A DNA stretch of 54,191 nt from assembly GCF_902859875.1 (NCBI RefSeq), contig NZ_CADIKF010000050.1, positions 1 to 54,191 of the forward strand, given 5' to 3'. The position numbers and the translations under genes are program-made. Below, in pieces: positions 51,031 through 54,191 of the stretch. Source of the stretch: Paraburkholderia solisilvae (GTDB lineage Bacteria > Pseudomonadota > Gammaproteobacteria > Burkholderiales > Burkholderiaceae). The notes beneath the pieces were generated by a model that did not search any database, was not told the DNA's origin, and saw nothing but the letters and a program-made list of their open reading frames with translations. The first letter of the stretch is position 1. Each line of letters starts with the position of its first letter.

Positions 51031-52875
51031 CTACGCGCGCGACGCGTTGCCTGCGGGCAAGTCGGGCGGGGCGGGATGATCGGCCGTATTGTCGACGGCG
51101 GGCGCGGAGACTGCTGGGGTAACCGTGGCACTCGCCGAAGCGCTTGTATTGGTGGAATGTGCGCCGGGATTCCCGGCGAGTTGCGCGGCGAGTTTGCCAG
51201 GTGAGCCAGGTGAGCCGGATAAGCCTGGTGAGCCTGGTGAGCCGGCCGAGTCAGACGCCCGGGCATCTGGCTCATCATGTCCGGCCGATGTCACCGGCGC
51301 CGGCATCACCACCTGAATATCGGTGCCGTGCCGGGCGCCGCGGCGGATCTCGAAGCGGCCGCCATGCGCGGCGACGCGCTGGCGCATGCCGAGCAGCCCG
51401 TGCGTATGCGTGCGCGTGAGGTCGGCGGGCATGATGCCGATGCCGTTGTCCGCGATATGCAGCGTTACCTCGCCATCGCCCATCGCAAGGCCGATCGTGA
51501 CCTGCGACGCGCGTGCGTACTTCGCCGCATTGTTCAGCGATTCCTGCGCGACGCGAAAGAGCGCGATCTCGGTCTGCTCATTGAGCGCGAGCTCGTCGTC
51601 GGGCAGGTGCAGCTCGAGCGTCCAGCTGTTGCGCTGCGCCGCCTCGTCGGCGAGCGTGCGCAGCGCGGTGACGAGCCCGAAATTCGCGAGCACGGTCGGC
51701 CGCATGTCTTCGATGATTCGCCGTTTCAGCGCGATACCCTGGTCGAGATTCGCGAGCGCGCGCTGCAGCTTCTCGACGATCGCCGGGTCCGCATCTTTCA
51801 GCTTGCGGTTCGCCCATGCGACATCCATCTTGCTGGCCGTGAGGATCGCGCCGAGTTCGTCATGCAGTTCGCGGGCAAGCTGCGTCTTTTCGTTTTCGCT
51901 GACCGCCTGCAGGTGCCAGCCGAGCGCTTCGAGCTGCCGCGTGCGTTCGTTGACGAGCTGGTCGAGCTCTTCCTGCTGGGTGATCAACTGGCGCTGCACG
52001 CGCGCCTGGCTATCGATCTGAATGCCGAGATTGCGGAACAGCAGGATGAACAACACGATATTGAGCGCCGACAGGCCGGCGGCGTAAAGCGTCGAGAGCC
52101 GCTGGTCGGCGCGGCTCGCGTCGAGCGCATGCTGCGCGCGGCGTTCTTCGTTGTCGCGCAATAGCGCGAGCATGCTGCCGACAACTGCAGTGGCATTGCC
52201 CGCCGCGTCCGTGTTCGTGAGATCCGCGTTCGCGGCGGGCTGCGTGGGCCGCGCGGGCAGATCAGATTGCACGGCCCGGCCGGCCGGCGCGGCCTGCTCG
52301 TTGTTCGGCGGTGCGGCCGGCGCGCTCGCCTCGCAAGCGGCGAGATCCAGCGGCCGCGGCGCCGCGCGTTGCAGCGCGGCGGCGCCGGCATCGATGCGCG
52401 CCTCGAGCAGCGCGACCACCTGCGCGAAGCTCGCCCGCTCGGTGCTATCCGCGCCTTCGCCGGCACGGCTGAACCAGCCGCTCAACGCTTGCGCGCTGTG
52501 GCGGATTCGCGCGGCGCTGCCGCAAAACGCGCGGGCGCTCGCGTCCTGCCTCGCCAGAAGGTACGCGCTCTGATGCGCGTTCAATTGCGCGAACTGACCG
52601 CCGAGTTCGCTCAATTGCGCGGCCGCGCCGCGCGCGTCGAGCGCCGTTTCGTATTCGGCGGCGATCCGCTGCCGCGCGCTTTCGAGCAGCACGAGACCGC
52701 CGACCGTAATCACGATCGCGACGGTCATCGCAATCGCCCAGCTGCGCTCGCGCATCCAGCCGCGCGTCCAGCGCTCGAGCCGCGCGAGCGCTCGCACGCG
52801 GCCGTCAACGCCGGCGTCGCCGCCGTCGGTGCGAGGATCGATCCCAACCGGGTTGCCGTTTTCGTTGCCGCGCAC
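51031..52875 (-). CDS. NarX-type sensor histidine kinase
   Basis: About 614 residues from a GTG at 52875 with GGGAG 5 nt upstream; the frame is open further up but without a better site. Two membrane spans (about 47-66 and 263-284) bracket a helical sensor region with an Ala/Pro-rich insertion. Then comes a coiled coil, a HisKA_3 dimerisation domain with the phospho-acceptor in E-L-H-D-E-L-G-A (His338) and a HATPase domain (N-N-A-A-K-Y-A, D-N-G-I-G-I near 475). The last 90 residues are a disordered G-S-P-G and Ser/Ala-rich tail. No response regulator is next to it in the window. Signal unknown. Confidence 0.87.
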   Translation of the reverse strand: MRGNENGNPVGIDPRTDGGDAGVDGRVRALARLERWTRGWMRERSWAIAMTVAIVITVGGLVLLESARQRIAAEYETALDARGAAAQLSELGGQFAQLNAHQSAYLLARQDASARAFCGSAARIRHSAQALSGWFSRAGEGADSTERASFAQVVALLEARIDAGAAALQRAAPRPLDLAACEASAPAAPPNNEQAAPAGRAVQSDLPARPTQPAANADLTNTDAAGNATAVVGSMLALLRDNEERRAQHALDASRADQRLSTLYAAGLSALNIVLFILLFRNLGIQIDSQARVQRQLITQQEELDQLVNERTRQLEALGWHLQAVSENEKTQLARELHDELGAILTASKMDVAWANRKLKDADPAIVEKLQRALANLDQGIALKRRIIEDMRPTVLANFGLVTALRTLADEAAQRNSWTLELHLPDDELALNEQTEIALFRVAQESLNNAAKYARASQVTIGLAMGDGEVTLHIADNGIGIMPADLTRTHTHGLLGMRQRVAAHGGRFEIRRGARHGTDIQVVMPAPVTSAGHDEPDARASDSAGSPGSPGLSGSPGSPGKLAAQLAGNPGAHSTNTSASASATVTPAVSAPAVDNTADHPAPPDLPAGNASRA

Positions 52876-53098
52876 ACATGCTCCCGTCTGATGAGCGCCG
52901 CGCGCTCGACTCGAGCGCCGGCCTCGCAAGTGTAGCTGTCCGCGCGCGCTTTGCGGACGGCCGCGCATGCGCCGCGGCCGCGCTGTAAGCCGATGTCAGC
53001 GGATTCTCACACGAAAACCGGAGCGCGCCCGAATGCGGGCCCGTTCCGTGCTCTCTACGATGACAGTGTCAACCGAAATAACCAGGGAGGGTCCCATC

Positions 53099-53275
53099 AT
53101 GCTCAAGTGGGCACTGTTGTTTGCCATCGTGGCCGTGATCGCCGGCTTGCTCGGCTTTACCGGCGTCGCGGCAGGTGCGGCGGCGATCGCCAAGATCCTG
53201 TTCATCGTATTCGTGATCCTGTGCGTCGTGTTTCTCGTGCTCGGCTTTGTCGTGACGAAGAAGATCGTCGACTAG
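53099..53275 (+). CDS. DUF1328 small membrane protein
   Basis: A 58-residue protein with two hydrophobic spans: A-L-L-F-A-I-V-A-V-I-A-G-L-L-G-F and I-L-F-I-V-F-V-I-L-C-V-V-F-L. It has the DUF1328 centre T-G-V-A-A-G-A-A-A-I-A-K-I-L. The ATG at 53099 follows GGGAGGG. It is followed 57 nt later by a paralogue and then a ferritin-like gene, suggesting one stress-linked operon. Family function unknown (YtjA-type). Confidence 0.92.
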   Translation: MLKWALLFAIVAVIAGLLGFTGVAAGAAAIAKILFIVFVILCVVFLVLGFVVTKKIVD

Positions 53276-53332
53276 CGGTCGGGAGACACTCGCGGACAAC
53301 AACAATCCATCGTTCAAAAAAGGAGCGTTGCC

Positions 53333-53494
53333 ATGCTGCATTACGCACTCGTGTTCTTCGTGATCGCAATCATTGCCGCGGTATTCGGTTTTACCGGCAT
53401 TGCGGCCGGCGCCGCCGAAATCGCGAAGATCCTGTTCTACATCTTTCTGGTGGTGTTCGTCGTCACGCTGCTGCTGGGCGTGTTCCGAACGTAG
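53333..53494 (+). CDS. second DUF1328 small membrane protein
   Basis: A 53-residue paralogue of the preceding gene, easily missed because of its length. It starts M-L-H-Y-A-L-V-F-F after AAAGGAGCG and shares F-G-F-T-G-I-A-A-G-A-A-E-I-A-K-I-L-F with its neighbour, ending F-R-T. Two membrane spans. It is probably co-transcribed with the neighbouring DUF1328 and ferritin-like genes. Confidence 0.9.
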   Translation: MLHYALVFFVIAIIAAVFGFTGIAAGAAEIAKILFYIFLVVFVVTLLLGVFRT

Positions 53495-53574
53495 CGGCGG
53501 CAGCTTTTCCTATGCGCGGCGGGCAGACGGCACAGTCCTCCGCGGTCCCCACTCATCGCATAAGGAGCAGTTAA

Positions 53575-54135
53575 ATGTCGAAGTCATCTGATGCACAGGG
53601 CGCGGCGAAAGGCCCATTTGTGATGGACCTCGAAAAGATTCGCGCGCAGGCGCGTAAAGATATGGAGGAAGGCCCGGTCACGCAGAGCTACAACGCCGAT
53701 CGCGAAACGGTTCTCAAGCTGCTGAACGGCGCGCTGGCGACGGAAATCGTCTGCACGCTGCGTTACAAGCGCCACTATTTCATGGCGAAGGGCATCAACT
53801 CGGAATCCGTGGCGCAGGAGTTTCTCGCGCATGCGAATGAGGAACAGGGGCATGCTGACCAGCTTGCCACGCGTATCGTGCAACTGGGCGGCGAGCCGGA
53901 TCTGTCGCCGGACAGCCTGGTCGCGCGTTCGCATTCGGAATACAAGGTGGGCAAGGATCTGACCGATATGATTCGCGAAAACCTCGTCGCCGAGCGCATC
54001 GCCATCGATACCTATCGCGAGATCATTCACTATCTCGGCGATGCGGATACGACGACCCGGCGCATTTTCGAGGAGATTCTCGCGGTCGAGGAGGAGCACG
54101 CGGACGATATGGCGGATCTGCTCGCGCGGCGCTGA
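53575..54135 (+). CDS. ferritin-like / bacterioferritin-family protein
   Basis: A 186-residue four-helix protein with di-iron motifs: a Glu in A-T-E-I-V near 57, the E-x-x-H motif in N-E-E-Q-G-H-A near 92, E-R-I-A near 139 and E-E-E-H-A-D near 172. It lacks an obvious Met haem ligand in the usual place. It resembles the Dps/bacterioferritin-like proteins annotated as ferritin-like or bacterioferritin. Start ATG 53575 follows AAGGAGCAG. It follows the two DUF1328 genes and may store iron or protect from oxidative stress. The remaining 56 nt of the window hold no gene. Confidence 0.88.
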   Translation: MSKSSDAQGAAKGPFVMDLEKIRAQARKDMEEGPVTQSYNADRETVLKLLNGALATEIVCTLRYKRHYFMAKGINSESVAQEFLAHANEEQGHADQLATRIVQLGGEPDLSPDSLVARSHSEYKVGKDLTDMIRENLVAERIAIDTYREIIHYLGDADTTTRRIFEEILAVEEEHADDMADLLARR

Positions 54136-54191
54136 GCGCCGCGGCCCGCGCCGCGGCGCGGCCGTCACGGCAGTGCGCCGGCGCGGCAAAG

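Overview
The window is GC-rich (roughly 65%) beta-proteobacterial DNA, most likely a Burkholderiales chromosome of the Burkholderia/Paraburkholderia group. I infer this from codon use, the double-length UvrA, the DUF2844-DUF3443 pair, the HMW1C-type glycosyltransferase beside a trimeric autotransporter, the MXKDX-repeat protein and the DUF1328 proteins. I see no rRNA, tRNA, insertion sequence, phage gene or CRISPR array. It reads as ordinary chromosome with accessory patches.

Layout. (1) 1-10340: a guanidine-assimilation module. A divergent intergenic region carries two guanidine-I (ykkC) riboswitches facing opposite ways, each about 35-40 nt downstream of a sigma-54-like -24/-12 element. One drives a minus-strand gene that starts with a signal peptide (partial; probably the ABC substrate-binding protein). 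The other drives two DUF1989 proteins (carboxyguanidine deiminase), a biotin-dependent urea/guanidine carboxylase, allophanate hydrolase, and an ABC permease and ATPase. (2) 10366-11450: a small zinc-ribbon protein, an orphan terminator that suggests an unannotated small transcript, and a LexA box inside a promoter 320 bp ahead of uvrA. (3) 11448-17375: a double-length UvrA with four ATPase modules. (4) 17535-21834: a TonB-dependent receptor-ExbB-ExbD-TonB operon with a Zur-like box upstream. (5) 22277-29066: a glutathione transferase, a HigBA toxin-antitoxin pair with its promoter/operator, an alpha/beta hydrolase, a polar amino acid (cystine-type) ABC transporter and two small unknown genes.

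(6) 29088-34807: a surface locus with an HMW1C-like N-glycosyltransferase divergent from a YadA-type adhesin that has eight N-X-S/T sequons, followed by an OmpA-domain lipoprotein with tandem repeats. (7) 35075-43010: a DUF2844 protein and a DUF3443 lipoprotein with two aspartic-protease-like motifs, BamC, an EamA exporter, an L-lactate permease and two small lipoproteins. (8) 43309-45525: thiC with its TPP riboswitch and promoter. (9) 45955-47760: a cytochrome b561, a Tat-exported molybdopterin oxidoreductase and an MXKDX protein. (10) 48273-54135: an EamA transporter, a DUF4397 lipoprotein, entericidin, a NarX-type histidine kinase, two DUF1328 membrane peptides and a ferritin-like protein.

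Functionally the strongest story is the guanidine module. Two riboswitches and two nitrogen-type promoters would couple uptake and breakdown (guanidine to carboxyguanidine to allophanate to ammonia and CO2) to both guanidine presence and nitrogen need. Other apparent regulatory circuits are SOS control of uvrA, zinc control of a TonB system and thiamine control of thiC. Start codons were chosen mainly from ribosome binding sites. All family assignments were made by eye, without database searches.
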